Assembly (NCBI RefSeq): GCF_004005905.1
Contig: NZ_SACO01000001.1
Span: 434,001 to 498,000 of the forward strand
Length of the DNA: 64,000 nucleotides
Reading direction: 5' to 3'
Source of the DNA: Novosphingobium umbonatum
GTDB lineage: Bacteria; Pseudomonadota; Alphaproteobacteria; Sphingomonadales; Sphingomonadaceae
Part shown: positions 8,276 to 17,384 of the stretch, one piece after another
Numbering within the stretch: the first letter of the stretch is position 1
Layout of the letters: every line of letters starts with the position of its first letter
Made by a program: the position numbers and the translations under genes
Notes under the pieces: generated by a model
The model's database searches: none
Told to the model about the DNA's origin: nothing
The model's input: only the letters and a program-made list of their open reading frames with translations

Positions 8276-9157
8276 CTAGAAATCCGGTAGTGCCGCCGCC
8301 TTACCGGTCGCGTCCTGAACAATAGCTGCACGTTGCTGGCTATAGGCCGCCCGCGTGAAAGCATAGGGGTCGGACGCGCCATAGATGGCCTGTATCGTCC
8401 CCTCGCTCTGTTGGCGCCAATTGACCCCCTCGGCGGCCAGACGGCCCGCACCCGGATAGGAGGTGAACACACCGCCAATCACAAAGCCAACCGGATCGGT
8501 CAGCGTATCGACCAAACGCCCGAAACCATCGCGCACATTGGAAGGGCCAAGGAAGGGCAGCATGGCATAAGGCCCTGGCTTGGCGCCATAAAAGGCCAAG
8601 GTCTGGCCAAAGTCAGCAGTCGCGCGGCGCATTCCGGCGGCAGCGGCCACATCGAACAGACCGGCAATCCCCAGCGTGGAATTCAACGCAAAACGCAGGC
8701 CGGTCTGAACCGCGCGGCCAATCTTGTGCTGCAACAGTTGATTGGCAAAGGTGCTGGGCTCGTCCAGATTGCGGATCAGATTGGACAGGCCTTCACGCCC
8801 CTTGCTGGGCACCACCGCGCTGTAACCATGGGCCACAGGGCCGAGCATGGTCTTTTCAAAGAAGAGATCGAATTTCCAGATATCGCGGTTGAGCTTTTCC
8901 CAAGGGTCGCGCAGCACGACCGCGCTGGCGTCGGGTGCAGGATTATCAACGGGCGCTGCATCCGCCGGCGCGGGGACAACCGACTGCGTCGCAGGCTGAG
9001 CCTCGGCGGGATCGGATGCCGCCTCGACAGGCTGGGCCGCGATCGCGGTAGGGGTCTGGCCCGGCCCGTCAACTGTCACGTCGGCCGCAACAGGGGCGCC
9101 GCTGGCCAAAGCTACCGTCGCCACCTGCGACCATAGCAAAGAGGATGTCATCACCAT
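8276..9157 (-). CDS. mlaA: Outer-membrane lipid-asymmetry protein MlaA (VacJ)
   Basis: The MlaA core begins near residue 85 with DPWEKLNRDIWKFDLFFE. It continues with NLIRNLDEPSTFANQLLQ and GPYAMLPFLGPSNVRDGFG, all typical of the doughnut-shaped channel protein. Upstream lies an Ala/Pro-rich linker of about 55 residues and a signal-like stretch. I picked the ATG at 9157 (MVMTSSLL); no cysteine follows the hydrophobic region, so the usual lipobox is missing with any start I can see. It removes mislocalised phospholipids from the outer leaflet and passes them to MlaC. First gene of the operon, 112 bp before mlaC. Confidence 0.88.
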   Translation of the reverse strand: MVMTSSLLWSQVATVALASGAPVAADVTVDGPGQTPTAIAAQPVEAASDPAEAQPATQSVVPAPADAAPVDNPAPDASAVVLRDPWEKLNRDIWKFDLFFEKTMLGPVAHGYSAVVPSKGREGLSNLIRNLDEPSTFANQLLQHKIGRAVQTGLRFALNSTLGIAGLFDVAAAAGMRRATADFGQTLAFYGAKPGPYAMLPFLGPSNVRDGFGRLVDTLTDPVGFVIGGVFTSYPGAGRLAAEGVNWRQQSEGTIQAIYGASDPYAFTRAAYSQQRAAIVQDATGKAAALPDF

Positions 9158-9401
9158 AGCTCTCACTCCTGCCCGATCCGCCCCACCCGTTCCGGATGGT
9201 GCGAAAAAGGCGATTGCCCGTGCCCCTTTTTGTCCCCGCCGCTCCATCAGCGCAAAAAGGCACAAAAAGCCAGCGTAATTTTCGAGAGGCCTTAGGCAAA
9301 CCTGCCCTAAACCATAGCTCTGCGCAAAACCGCGAGTGGCGGCGGGGGATTCGCGCCCTTATGCTGGGCCCAGTTGTTCAGTGAATTGCAGGATCGTGAC
9401 C

Positions 9402-11558
9402 ATGGCCGGAATTGTTGCAAAGGGGATGGGCCTGCTGGCTCTGGGCATGATCGCCACCGGCGCGCAGGCCTCACCGGCAAAGGCAAGGCCGCATAAGGTG
9501 ACCATCACCCGCGACACCTGGGGCATTGCCCATATTCATGGCGCCACCGATGCCGATGCGGTCTATGGCATGGTCTATGCGCAGGCGCAGGACGACTTCA
9601 ACCGGATCGAAGTAAACTACCTCACCAATCTGGGCCGACTGGCCGAGGCGGAGGGCGAGAAGGCGATCTGGCAGGATCTGCGGCAAAGACTGTTCATCGA
9701 TCCGGCGCAGTTGAAAAAGGACTATGCCGCATCGCCGCGCTGGTTGCGGGATATTATGGACGCATGGGCGGCGGGCTTGAACGCCTATCTGGCCGACCAC
9801 CCGCAGGTCAAACCCCGCGTGCTCACCCATTTCGAGCCATGGATGGCGCTCTCCTTCACCGAGGGCAGCATTGGCGGCGATATTGAAGGGATTGCCCTGT
9901 CCCAACTGGAGGCTTTTTACAGCAAGCGCAAACTGGCCATGACGCTGGAAGAGCGCGGCTCGGTGTTCCGCGAACCGCAAGGCTCCAACGGCTTTGCCAT
10001 TGCCCCCAGCCATAGCCAGAGCGGCCATGCGCTGCTCTATATCAACCCGCATACCAGCTTCTATTTCCGGTCCGAATTACAGATGACCAGCGATCAGGGC
10101 CTCAATGCCTATGGCGCGGTGACATGGGGCCAACCCTTCATCTATCAGGGGTTCAACCAGCATGCCGGATGGATGCATACGTCCAGCGGGATCGACAATG
10201 TGGACGAATATGCCGAGAGCATCGTCGATGGGCCGCAAGGCAAGGCCTATGTTTACGGCAAGGAAACGCGGCCCGTCACCGTCAAGCCGATCACCCTGTC
10301 CTACCGCCTGCCCGATGGCTCGCTGGGGCAACGCAAGTTTGAAACCTATGCCACCCACCATGGCCCTGTCATCCGCGAGGAGGATGGCAAATGGATCACC
10401 ATTGCATTGATGAACAAGCCGGTCGCCGCGCTCGAACAAAGCTTCCTGCGCACCAAGACCCATGATCTGGCCAGTTTCCTGAAAGTGGCGCAGCGCAAGG
10501 CCAACAGTTCGAACAACACATTGTTTGCCGATGACAAGGGCCATATCGCCTATCTTCACCCGCAATTCGTGCCGATCCGCGACCAGCGCTTTGACTGGCG
10601 CGCGCCGGTGGATGGCTGTGATCCACGCGCCGATTGGCAGGGGCTGCATCCGCTTTCCAGCCTACCGCAAGTGATCGATCCCAAAAATGGCTGGGCCTAT
10701 AATACCAATAATGCGCCATGGAGCGCGGCGGGCAAGGATTCGCCGGTAAAATTCGCCTTCCCCTCCTATATGGACGAGGTCGGCCCCAATCCGCGCGGCC
10801 CCCATGCCGAGCGCGTGTTGAAGGCCACGCCGCGCTTCACCCTCGATAGTCTGATCGCGGCGGGCCATGATACTTGGCTGCCCGCGTTTGACCGGCTACT
10901 GCCCCGCCTGTTTGCCGCCGATGCGGCCGCGCCGTCCCCTGCCCGCGCAGAGGCCATCGCCCTGCTCAAAGGCTGGGACCATCGCACCGCGCTGACCTCC
11001 ACCGCCGAAACGCTGGCGATTGTCTGGGGCGAAAACCTGTGGAGCAAGGGGGCCGAAAGCGCCAAGAAACAGCACATGACCGTATGGGACTGGATGGACG
11101 AACAGGCGACCGACGAACAGCGCCTTGCCGCGCTGGACGAGGCCATGGCGCGGCTGACCAAGGAGTTCGGTACGTGGCGCGTGGCATGGGGGGATCTCAA
11201 CCGCTATCAACGCATCAGCGGCGCGATCACCCAGCCTTTTGATGACGCCAAGCCCAGCCTGCCGCTGGCTTTCACTTCGTCGCAATGGGGCGCCTTGGCG
11301 GTGGCCAGCGGGCCGCGTGTGGCGGGAATGAAGCGTTACTACAGCCACCGCGGCAACAGCTTTGTCGCCGCCGTCGAATTCGGCCCCAGGGTCAAAGCCC
11401 GCGCCATCAGCACCGGCGGGGCCAGCGGCGATCCCGCCTCCCCGCATTTCACCGATCAGGCGACCCGCTTTCTATCGGGCCAATTGCGCGAGGTCTGGTT
11501 CTATCCGCAGGACGTCAAAGCCCATGTGGAAAGCAGGCTGACGCTGATCCGGCGTTAA
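9402..11558 (+). CDS. Penicillin-acylase family N-terminal-nucleophile hydrolase
   Basis: A 718-residue secreted enzyme. The signal peptide (GMGLLALGMIATGAQA) precedes a short alpha chain starting KVTITRDTWGIAHI. Next comes the maturation site EPQGSNGFAIAP, where Ser195 would become the catalytic N-terminal residue of the beta chain after autocleavage. Later motifs (HHGPVI, WAYNTNNAPW, AGHDTWLP) fit the Ntn-hydrolase beta chain. Likely reaction: hydrolysis of an amide-linked acyl group; beta-lactam, acyl-homoserine lactone and lipopeptide substrates all occur in the family and cannot be told apart here. I chose the ATG at 9402 over 9336 because it places the signal peptide first. The 3' end overlaps the convergent SDR gene by 4 bp. 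Confidence 0.87.
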   Translation: MAGIVAKGMGLLALGMIATGAQASPAKARPHKVTITRDTWGIAHIHGATDADAVYGMVYAQAQDDFNRIEVNYLTNLGRLAEAEGEKAIWQDLRQRLFIDPAQLKKDYAASPRWLRDIMDAWAAGLNAYLADHPQVKPRVLTHFEPWMALSFTEGSIGGDIEGIALSQLEAFYSKRKLAMTLEERGSVFREPQGSNGFAIAPSHSQSGHALLYINPHTSFYFRSELQMTSDQGLNAYGAVTWGQPFIYQGFNQHAGWMHTSSGIDNVDEYAESIVDGPQGKAYVYGKETRPVTVKPITLSYRLPDGSLGQRKFETYATHHGPVIREEDGKWITIALMNKPVAALEQSFLRTKTHDLASFLKVAQRKANSSNNTLFADDKGHIAYLHPQFVPIRDQRFDWRAPVDGCDPRADWQGLHPLSSLPQVIDPKNGWAYNTNNAPWSAAGKDSPVKFAFPSYMDEVGPNPRGPHAERVLKATPRFTLDSLIAAGHDTWLPAFDRLLPRLFAADAAAPSPARAEAIALLKGWDHRTALTSTAETLAIVWGENLWSKGAESAKKQHMTVWDWMDEQATDEQRLAALDEAMARLTKEFGTWRVAWGDLNRYQRISGAITQPFDDAKPSLPLAFTSSQWGALAVASGPRVAGMKRYYSHRGNSFVAAVEFGPRVKARAISTGGASGDPASPHFTDQATRFLSGQLREVWFYPQDVKAHVESRLTLIRR

Positions 11559-12301
11559 ACCGCCAAAGTGCCCAAGATGCCGCCATCCACTGCCCAATCC
11601 TGCCCCGTTACATGCGAGGCGGCATCGGACAGCAGGAAGGCGGCCACGGCGGCGGCTTCCTCCGCGCTGCCCAAACGGCCTTGGGGCACGCGGGCGGCCA
11701 TCACGGGGCGCTGGCTTTCCGGCACATCGGCCAGCATCGGCGTTTCGATAAAGCCGGGCAACAGGCAATTGCAGCGCACGCCATGGGGCGCCCCCTCCAT
11801 GGCGGCCGCGCGCGACAGGCCCAGCACCGCATGTTTGCTGGCCACATAGGCCACATTGCCCGCCATGCCGCGCACCGAGGCCAAGCTGCCCGTCACCAGT
11901 ATCGCCCCCCGCCCCTGCGCCACCATCGCGGGCATCACATGCGCCATGGCCCAAAAGGGGGAGAGCGTGTTGACCCGCAAGACTTCCTCGAATTGCGCAT
12001 CGCCATAATCGGCCAGAGGCGCGAAACTGCCGCCCGTGCCCGCGTTGAGGAACAGCCCATCGATCGGCCCCATCTGCGCCACGGCTTGATCCAGCGCTGC
12101 GATCACTTGCGCCTTATCCCCCATATCCGCCGCCGCCCAGCCCGCTCGCTCACCCAAATCCGATGCCAGTTCCGCCAGCAAGCCAGCACGCCGCGCCACC
12201 AAAGTCACCTTGCCGCCGCCCGCCACAATGCGCTGCGCCGTGGCCTTGCCGATGCCGGTGGAAGCGCCGGTGATCACCACATGGCGTCCTGTAAAATCCA
12301 T
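11555..12301 (-). CDS. Short-chain dehydrogenase/reductase (classical SDR)
   Basis: A 248-residue Rossmann protein with the cofactor motif TGASTGIG near residues 12-19, structural NAG in LFLNAGTGG, and the catalytic Tyr-x-x-x-Lys in YVASKHAVLG. The family motif GFIETPM is near the C-terminal end, so an NAD(P)-dependent alcohol/ketone oxidoreductase is expected. The substrate cannot be inferred. The gene is convergent with the acylase gene and divergent from the antiporter gene (about 145 bp spacer), with no operon partner in view. Confidence 0.9.
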   Translation of the reverse strand: MDFTGRHVVITGASTGIGKATAQRIVAGGGKVTLVARRAGLLAELASDLGERAGWAAADMGDKAQVIAALDQAVAQMGPIDGLFLNAGTGGSFAPLADYGDAQFEEVLRVNTLSPFWAMAHVMPAMVAQGRGAILVTGSLASVRGMAGNVAYVASKHAVLGLSRAAAMEGAPHGVRCNCLLPGFIETPMLADVPESQRPVMAARVPQGRLGSAEEAAAVAAFLLSDAASHVTGQDWAVDGGILGTLAV

Positions 12302-12445
12302 GGAACCTCTCCTGCCATTTTATATCTTTTGTTATCTTTGTGGATGCCGCCACTTTTTGCAACCCCACCTGTCCCTTGCGTCCCCATGGACGCTGCCCGA
12401 AAGCCTGCCTATGCTGGTCGCTGCAAAAGAGAGGAAAGGCCGCCC

Positions 12446-13672
12446 GTGAGCCAAAGCGAATTATCCACCCTGTTTTTCCTGCAAATGGCGGTGATTATCG
12501 CCACTTGCCGCGTGGTGGGCTGGGCTGTGCAGCGCTGGCTGGGGCAGCCACAAGTGGTGGGCGAAATGATCGCGGGGGTGGTGCTGGGCCCCAGCCTGTT
12601 GGGCGCGCTGGCGCCTGATCTGTCCGCCATGCTGTTTCCGGCGGAGAGCAAGAAGCTGCTCTATGTCGGCGCGCAACTGGGGGTGGGGCTTTACATGTTC
12701 CTCGTCGGCCTGACCTTCGACCGCGAGGAATTCCGCGCCAGCGCGGGCAAGGCAGCGGCCGTGTCCTTGGGCGGCATGCTGGCGCCTTTCGCGGCGGCGG
12801 CGGCGCTGGTGCCTTGGCTGATGCAGCATGAGGGCCTGTTCAGCGCAGGCGTCGGCGCGGGTCAGGCCAGCCTGTTTCTAGGCGCGGCCATCGCCATCAC
12901 CGCTTTCCCCATGCTGGCGCGCATCATCCATGAACGCGGGCTGGCGGGCACGCGGCTTGGCACGCTCAGCCTGTCGGCAGGGGCGATGGGCGATGCGGGG
13001 GCTTGGCTGGTGGTGGCTCTCGTTCTGGCCAGCGTGGGGGGCAGTTCCACCGTGGCGGTGAAAGCTTTGGGCGGCGGCATTGGCTTTGCTGCGCTGATGG
13101 TGCTGGTGGCGCCGCGTTTATTAGCATCGCTGGGGCGTCGGGCCGAGACCAAGGGGATGGACGACAGCTTGCTGGCGCTGGTGCTGGGCCTCTTCCTGCT
13201 TTGCGCCTTTGCCATGGACGGGGCGGGTATGCATGCGGTGTTCGGCGGTTTCCTGCTGGGCACAGCCATGCCGCGCGGGGCGTTGGCCGATGGTTTGCGC
13301 GCGCGTTTGGAGCCCTTTGCCACCACCTTCCTGCTGCCGATGTTCTTCACCTTTTCGGGCCTCAACACGCGGTTACAAGTGTTGGGCGAATTGGGGCTGG
13401 TCTGGGTGACTTTGGCCATTCTGGCGACGGCGGTGCTGGCCAAGGGCGGGGCTTGCTATGTCGCGGCGCGCTGGGCGGGGGAGAGCCACCGCGACGCATT
13501 GGGCATTGGCGCCTTGATGAATGCGCGGGGCTTGATGGAGCTGATCATCATCAACATTGGCCTGCAAGCGGGGATTATCGGCAAGGGCCTGTTTGCCATG
13601 CTGGTGCTGATGGCGATTGTCACCACGCTGATGGCTGCGCCTTTGTTTGCACTGACCAGAAAGCAGGACTGA
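12446..13672 (+). CDS. CPA2-type cation:proton antiporter
   Basis: A 408-residue membrane protein with about 12 spans. N-terminal family motifs are QPQVVGEMIAGVVLGPSLLG and LGVGLYMFLVGLTFD; a later LNTRLQV/ALMNARGLMELI region matches Kef/NapA-like Na+(K+)/H+ exchangers. No RCK/TrkA nucleotide domain is present, so it is the short form. I chose the GTG at 12446 because a strong Shine-Dalgarno (gagaggaaagg) lies just upstream. The alternative in-frame ATG at 12386 would add a 20-residue basic leader. Likely role: pH or cation homeostasis at the inner membrane. Confidence 0.85.
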   Translation: MSQSELSTLFFLQMAVIIATCRVVGWAVQRWLGQPQVVGEMIAGVVLGPSLLGALAPDLSAMLFPAESKKLLYVGAQLGVGLYMFLVGLTFDREEFRASAGKAAAVSLGGMLAPFAAAAALVPWLMQHEGLFSAGVGAGQASLFLGAAIAITAFPMLARIIHERGLAGTRLGTLSLSAGAMGDAGAWLVVALVLASVGGSSTVAVKALGGGIGFAALMVLVAPRLLASLGRRAETKGMDDSLLALVLGLFLLCAFAMDGAGMHAVFGGFLLGTAMPRGALADGLRARLEPFATTFLLPMFFTFSGLNTRLQVLGELGLVWVTLAILATAVLAKGGACYVAARWAGESHRDALGIGALMNARGLMELIIINIGLQAGIIGKGLFAMLVLMAIVTTLMAAPLFALTRKQD

Positions 13673-13689
13673 GGCTGCATCGTCAGCGC

Positions 13690-13710
13690 AATGCAATCGA
13701 TTGTTGCATT
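13690..13710. promoter_or_regulatory. Putative LacI-family operator upstream of the sugar symporter
   Basis: Bases 13694-13703 read CAATCGATTG, a perfect palindrome with the central CpG typical of LacI-family sites, set within TGCAATCGATTGTTGCA. The same core recurs before the GH68 gene and the TonB receptor. It overlaps a plausible promoter (TTGCAT at 13704, 17 bp, TAGGAT at 13727), so bound regulator would block transcription. Confidence 0.75.
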
Positions 13711-13783
13711 CCCACGCGCGACTCGTTAGGATAGCATCTTGAACCAAGGCGCCCACCGATCGAGGCGCCACGAAAGGATGCCC

Positions 13784-15202
13784 ATGGCCCTCTCCGCCCC
13801 CGAAGCCATGCGCCCGCATGGACAGCGTAAACCGCATCTGTCCCTGCTGCGTATCATCGAAATGAATCTGGGCTTTCTGGGCCTGCAATTCAGCTTCGGG
13901 CTGCAACAGGGCAATATGGTGCCCATCTATTCATGGCTGGGTGCGGACGAGGCCAGCCTGCCCCTGCTGCAATTGGCAGGGCCAATGACCGGCCTGTTGA
14001 TCCAGCCTTTGGTGGGGGCTTTGTCCGACCGCACCGACACGCGATTTGGCCGCCGCACGCCCTATTTCCTGATCGGCGCCGTGCTGTGCAGCCTTGGCCT
14101 GTTCCTGATGCCCCATTCCTCCAGCCTGTTGATGGCCGCCAGCCTGCTCTGGCTGCTGGATGCGGGCAATAACACCACGATGGAGCCCTATCGTGCCTAT
14201 GTGTCGGACCGACTCAACCCCGACCAGCACGGTATCGGCTTCCTCAGCCAGAGCGCCTTTACCGGCCTTGCGCAATTCCTTGCCTTCCTCAGCCCGTCGA
14301 TCCTGGTCTATTGGTTCGGCTTTGACCGCAATGCGGTGGATGAGCACAATATCCCCACCATCACCCATGTCAGCTTTCTGATCGGGGCGGTGCTGTCGAT
14401 CACCACGATTGGCTGGTCGGTGCTGCGCGTGCGCGAATTGCCCACGACCGAGGAAGACAAGGCCCGCATCGCCGCCGCCCCCAAGTCGCTGGGCGCCACT
14501 TTGGCCGAGATCGGGCAGGCCATCGTCGAAATGCCCAAAGCCATGCGGCAAATGGCATGGATGAGCCTGTTCCAATGGTATGGCTTCTCGATCTATTGGT
14601 CCTATGCCAGCCTCTCGCTTGCCCGCAGCGCCTTTGGCACGGCGGACAAGACCAGCGCCGCTTTCCGTGATGCCGTGCTGACCACGCAGCAATTGGGCGC
14701 TTTCTACAACCTGCTGGGCTTTATCGCCGCCTTTGCCATGGTGCCCGTGGCGCGCAGGCTGGGCGCATCGCTCACCCATATGGCCTGTCTGGCGCTATGC
14801 GGGCTGGGCATGGTGGCGCTGCCGGGCATTGGCCCCTCCACCGGCGGCGCGCCTGCCATCTTTACCGCTATGGCCATGCCCGAACTGGGCAGCCATCTGG
14901 CGCTGCTGATCCCCGCTTTGGGGCTGGGGCTGGGCTGGGCCAGCATCATGGGCAATCCCTATGTCATTCTGGCCGGCTCCATCCCGCCCGAACGCACCGG
15001 CGTCTATATGGGCATTTTCAACATGATGATCGTTATCCCCATGCTGATCAACGGGCTGACCTTCGGCTGGATCTACAACCATGTGCTGGGCCATGACCCG
15101 CGCCATGCCATTACCTTTGCCGGTGGCCTGCTGCTTTGCGCGGCGGCAACCATGTTCTGGGTGAAAAACCCCAACGCTGCCGAGACGCCCCATGTCGCCT
15201 GA
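13784..15202 (+). CDS. GPH/MFS-type sugar:cation symporter (sucrose/oligosaccharide class)
   Basis: A 472-residue porter with about 12 spans. The motif GALSDRTDTRFGRRTPY between spans 2 and 3, and DAGNNTTMEPYRAYVSD, are characteristic of sucrose/maltose transporters of the SUC/GPH class. It is expected to carry an alpha-galactoside or sucrose across the inner membrane. I chose the ATG at 13784 because gaaagg lies 6 bp upstream; ATG 13778 overlaps that site and a TTG lies at 13739. The operator palindrome is 85 bp upstream. The alpha-galactosidase start overlaps its 3' end, so the two form one transcript. Confidence 0.85.
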   Translation: MALSAPEAMRPHGQRKPHLSLLRIIEMNLGFLGLQFSFGLQQGNMVPIYSWLGADEASLPLLQLAGPMTGLLIQPLVGALSDRTDTRFGRRTPYFLIGAVLCSLGLFLMPHSSSLLMAASLLWLLDAGNNTTMEPYRAYVSDRLNPDQHGIGFLSQSAFTGLAQFLAFLSPSILVYWFGFDRNAVDEHNIPTITHVSFLIGAVLSITTIGWSVLRVRELPTTEEDKARIAAAPKSLGATLAEIGQAIVEMPKAMRQMAWMSLFQWYGFSIYWSYASLSLARSAFGTADKTSAAFRDAVLTTQQLGAFYNLLGFIAAFAMVPVARRLGASLTHMACLALCGLGMVALPGIGPSTGGAPAIFTAMAMPELGSHLALLIPALGLGLGWASIMGNPYVILAGSIPPERTGVYMGIFNMMIVIPMLINGLTFGWIYNHVLGHDPRHAITFAGGLLLCAAATMFWVKNPNAAETPHVA

Positions 15203-17273
15203 AACCATGTCGCCTGAATTCATCGCCCTGCATTCCCCCGCCTGCACCGCCATCTGGGAGATTCACGGGGATGAGGCTCCCCTGTGGCGCTATTGGGGCC
15301 CGCGCCTGCCCGATGGCGTGCTGCCGGCCAGCGCCCTGCGCGACATCCGGCCCGAACCCAGCTTCTCACTGCATCAGGACCAGCCCTTGTCGATCTTCCC
15401 CGGTGTGGGCATGGGCTGGTTCGGGCAAAGCGCGCTGCTGGCCCATCGCGGCGGGCAGGACTGGGCGCAGGCCATCACCGCCTGCCATGTCGAGCCTATC
15501 GAGCATGGCGTGATCTTCCATCTGGCCGATGATGTGGCGCAACTGGCCTTGGACATCCGCGCAAGGCTCGATCCGGCTACCGACACGCTGAGCCTATCCA
15601 CCACGCTGACCAACAAGGGCAGCGCGGTGCTGGACGTGTCATGGCTGGCTTCGGGCAATCTGCCTTTGCCGCAGGATGCAGCGCAGGTGCTGTCCTTCAC
15701 CGGACGGCATAACCGCGAATTCGTGCCGCAAACCGATATTCTCTCGCGCAGCCTGTGGCGGCGGGAAAACCGGCGCGGGCTGACCAGCCATGATTGCTTC
15801 CCCGGTGCGATGGTTACCTGCGCCGATGGCAGCGCCTATGGCGCGCAACTGGCATGGAGCGGCAACCATGTGCAAAGCATCGAATGGGTGGAAGATGGCC
15901 GCCGCCATTGGCAAATGGGCGAATGGCTGGCGCCGGGCGAATTGAGGCTGGGCGCGGGCGAAAGCGTAACCACGCCGGAGATGCTGGCCTCTTGCAGCGC
16001 GCAAGGCGTCAATGGTGTGGCGCAGGCCTTCCACCGTGCCATCCGCGCGCGGATGAGCTGGCCTGATGGCAAGATGAAGCCTCGCCCCGTGCATCTCAAC
16101 ACATGGGAAGGCTTCTACTTCGACCATGATCTGGACGCGCTGAAGGAATTGGCCGATGCGGCCGCCGCCATCGGTATCGAACGCTTTGTGCTGGATGATG
16201 GCTGGTTTGGCGGCCAGACCAAGGGCCGCGATGATGATACCAGCTCGTTGGGCGACTGGAGCGTGGACCGCGCCAAATATCCCGATGGTCTGGCCCCCTT
16301 GGCCGATCATGTGGTGGGGCTGGGCATGGAATTTGGCCTCTGGGTCGAACCGGAGATGATCAGCCCCGACAGCGACCTGTTCCGCGCCCATCCCGAATGG
16401 GCCTTGCAGATTGCCGGTCGCCCGTTGCTGACCGCGCGTCACCAATTGGTGCTGGATATGGCGCGGGCCGATGTGCAGGACTATCTGTTCACCGCTATCG
16501 CAGGCCACCTTTCCAGCCTGCCCATCGCCTATCTCAAATGGGACCATAACCGCGATCTGACACATGCCGGTGCGCAGGCCTCTTTCCGCGCGCAAGTGCT
16601 GGGCACCTATGCCTTGCTGGCGCGGCTGCGCGCGGCTTTCCCGCAAGTGGAGATCGAGGCTTGCGCGGGTGGCGGCGGGCGGATCGATGCGGGCATTATC
16701 GCCCATACCCATCGTTTCTGGACCAGCGATTGCATCGACGCGATCAGCCGCGTGGAAATCCAGCGCGGCTTCCTGCTTTTCATGCCGCCCGAAGTGATGG
16801 GCAGCCATGTGGGCGCCTGCCCCGCCCATAGCACGGGGCGGATGCAATCCATGCCCTTCCGCGCCGGTGTGGCCCTGTCGGGCCATTTCGGGGTGGAGTT
16901 GGACCTGCGCCTGTTGACGCAGGCCGAGCGGGATGATCTGGCCGCCACTATCGCCCGTTACAAGGCTCTGCGCGATGGCCTGCATCAGGGCCGCGTATGG
17001 CAGGGAACGGGCGATGATCATATTGTGTGGCAGGCTCACGAACATGAGGGCGAGATCCTGCTGATCATCACCCGCGTGGCGCCCACCTCTTGGCGGCATC
17101 AACCGCATCTGCGCCTGCCGATGCTGGAGCAAGGCACGACCTATCGCCTTTCGCGCGAGGGAGCGGAGGACCAGTGCCTGCATGGCGCGTGGTTGGCCCG
17201 CATGGGTCTGCCCCTGCCGCCAATGAAGGGTGAGGAAGTGCTGGTTTACCGCATCGCCCCCATCATCGCATAG
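15192..17273 (+). CDS. GH36 alpha-galactosidase
   Basis: A 693-residue enzyme of the bacterial GH36 length class. The beta-sandwich N-terminus is followed by the TIM barrel: LNTWEGFYFDHD, FVLDDGWFGG, the nucleophile Asp451 in YLKWDHNRD, and the acid/base region WTSDCIDAISR around Asp513. The C-terminal motif HVGACPAHSTGR is also typical. No signal peptide, so it acts in the cytoplasm, releasing galactose from melibiose or raffinose-type sugars. The ATG at 15192 overlaps the transporter stop by 11 bp; a second ATG five codons later (the DNA repeats atgtcgcctgaa) is an alternative start. Transported substrate and enzyme suggest raffinose-family use. Confidence 0.92.
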   Translation: MSPETMSPEFIALHSPACTAIWEIHGDEAPLWRYWGPRLPDGVLPASALRDIRPEPSFSLHQDQPLSIFPGVGMGWFGQSALLAHRGGQDWAQAITACHVEPIEHGVIFHLADDVAQLALDIRARLDPATDTLSLSTTLTNKGSAVLDVSWLASGNLPLPQDAAQVLSFTGRHNREFVPQTDILSRSLWRRENRRGLTSHDCFPGAMVTCADGSAYGAQLAWSGNHVQSIEWVEDGRRHWQMGEWLAPGELRLGAGESVTTPEMLASCSAQGVNGVAQAFHRAIRARMSWPDGKMKPRPVHLNTWEGFYFDHDLDALKELADAAAAIGIERFVLDDGWFGGQTKGRDDDTSSLGDWSVDRAKYPDGLAPLADHVVGLGMEFGLWVEPEMISPDSDLFRAHPEWALQIAGRPLLTARHQLVLDMARADVQDYLFTAIAGHLSSLPIAYLKWDHNRDLTHAGAQASFRAQVLGTYALLARLRAAFPQVEIEACAGGGGRIDAGIIAHTHRFWTSDCIDAISRVEIQRGFLLFMPPEVMGSHVGACPAHSTGRMQSMPFRAGVALSGHFGVELDLRLLTQAERDDLAATIARYKALRDGLHQGRVWQGTGDDHIVWQAHEHEGEILLIITRVAPTSWRHQPHLRLPMLEQGTTYRLSREGAEDQCLHGAWLARMGLPLPPMKGEEVLVYRIAPIIA

Positions 17274-17315
17274 GTTTTCGCCATCAAACGCCGCTTCTGG
17301 CGATTGACCAAATTT

Positions 17316-17327
17316 GCAATCGATTGC
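17316..17327. promoter_or_regulatory. Putative LacI-family operator upstream of GH68 gene
   Basis: GCAATCGATTGC is a perfect 12-bp palindrome, about 60 bp before the GH68 start and the best-conserved copy of the island's operator. A TATAAA at 17349-17354 could be the -10 element, putting the site over the -35 region. It gives the GH68-kinase pair its own regulated promoter despite lying just after the alpha-galactosidase gene. Confidence 0.8.
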
Positions 17328-17384
17328 TACATTCACCCGAATCCTTCTTATAAAGGGTCGCATTCCAAGGGGAGAGTTTTCGCC

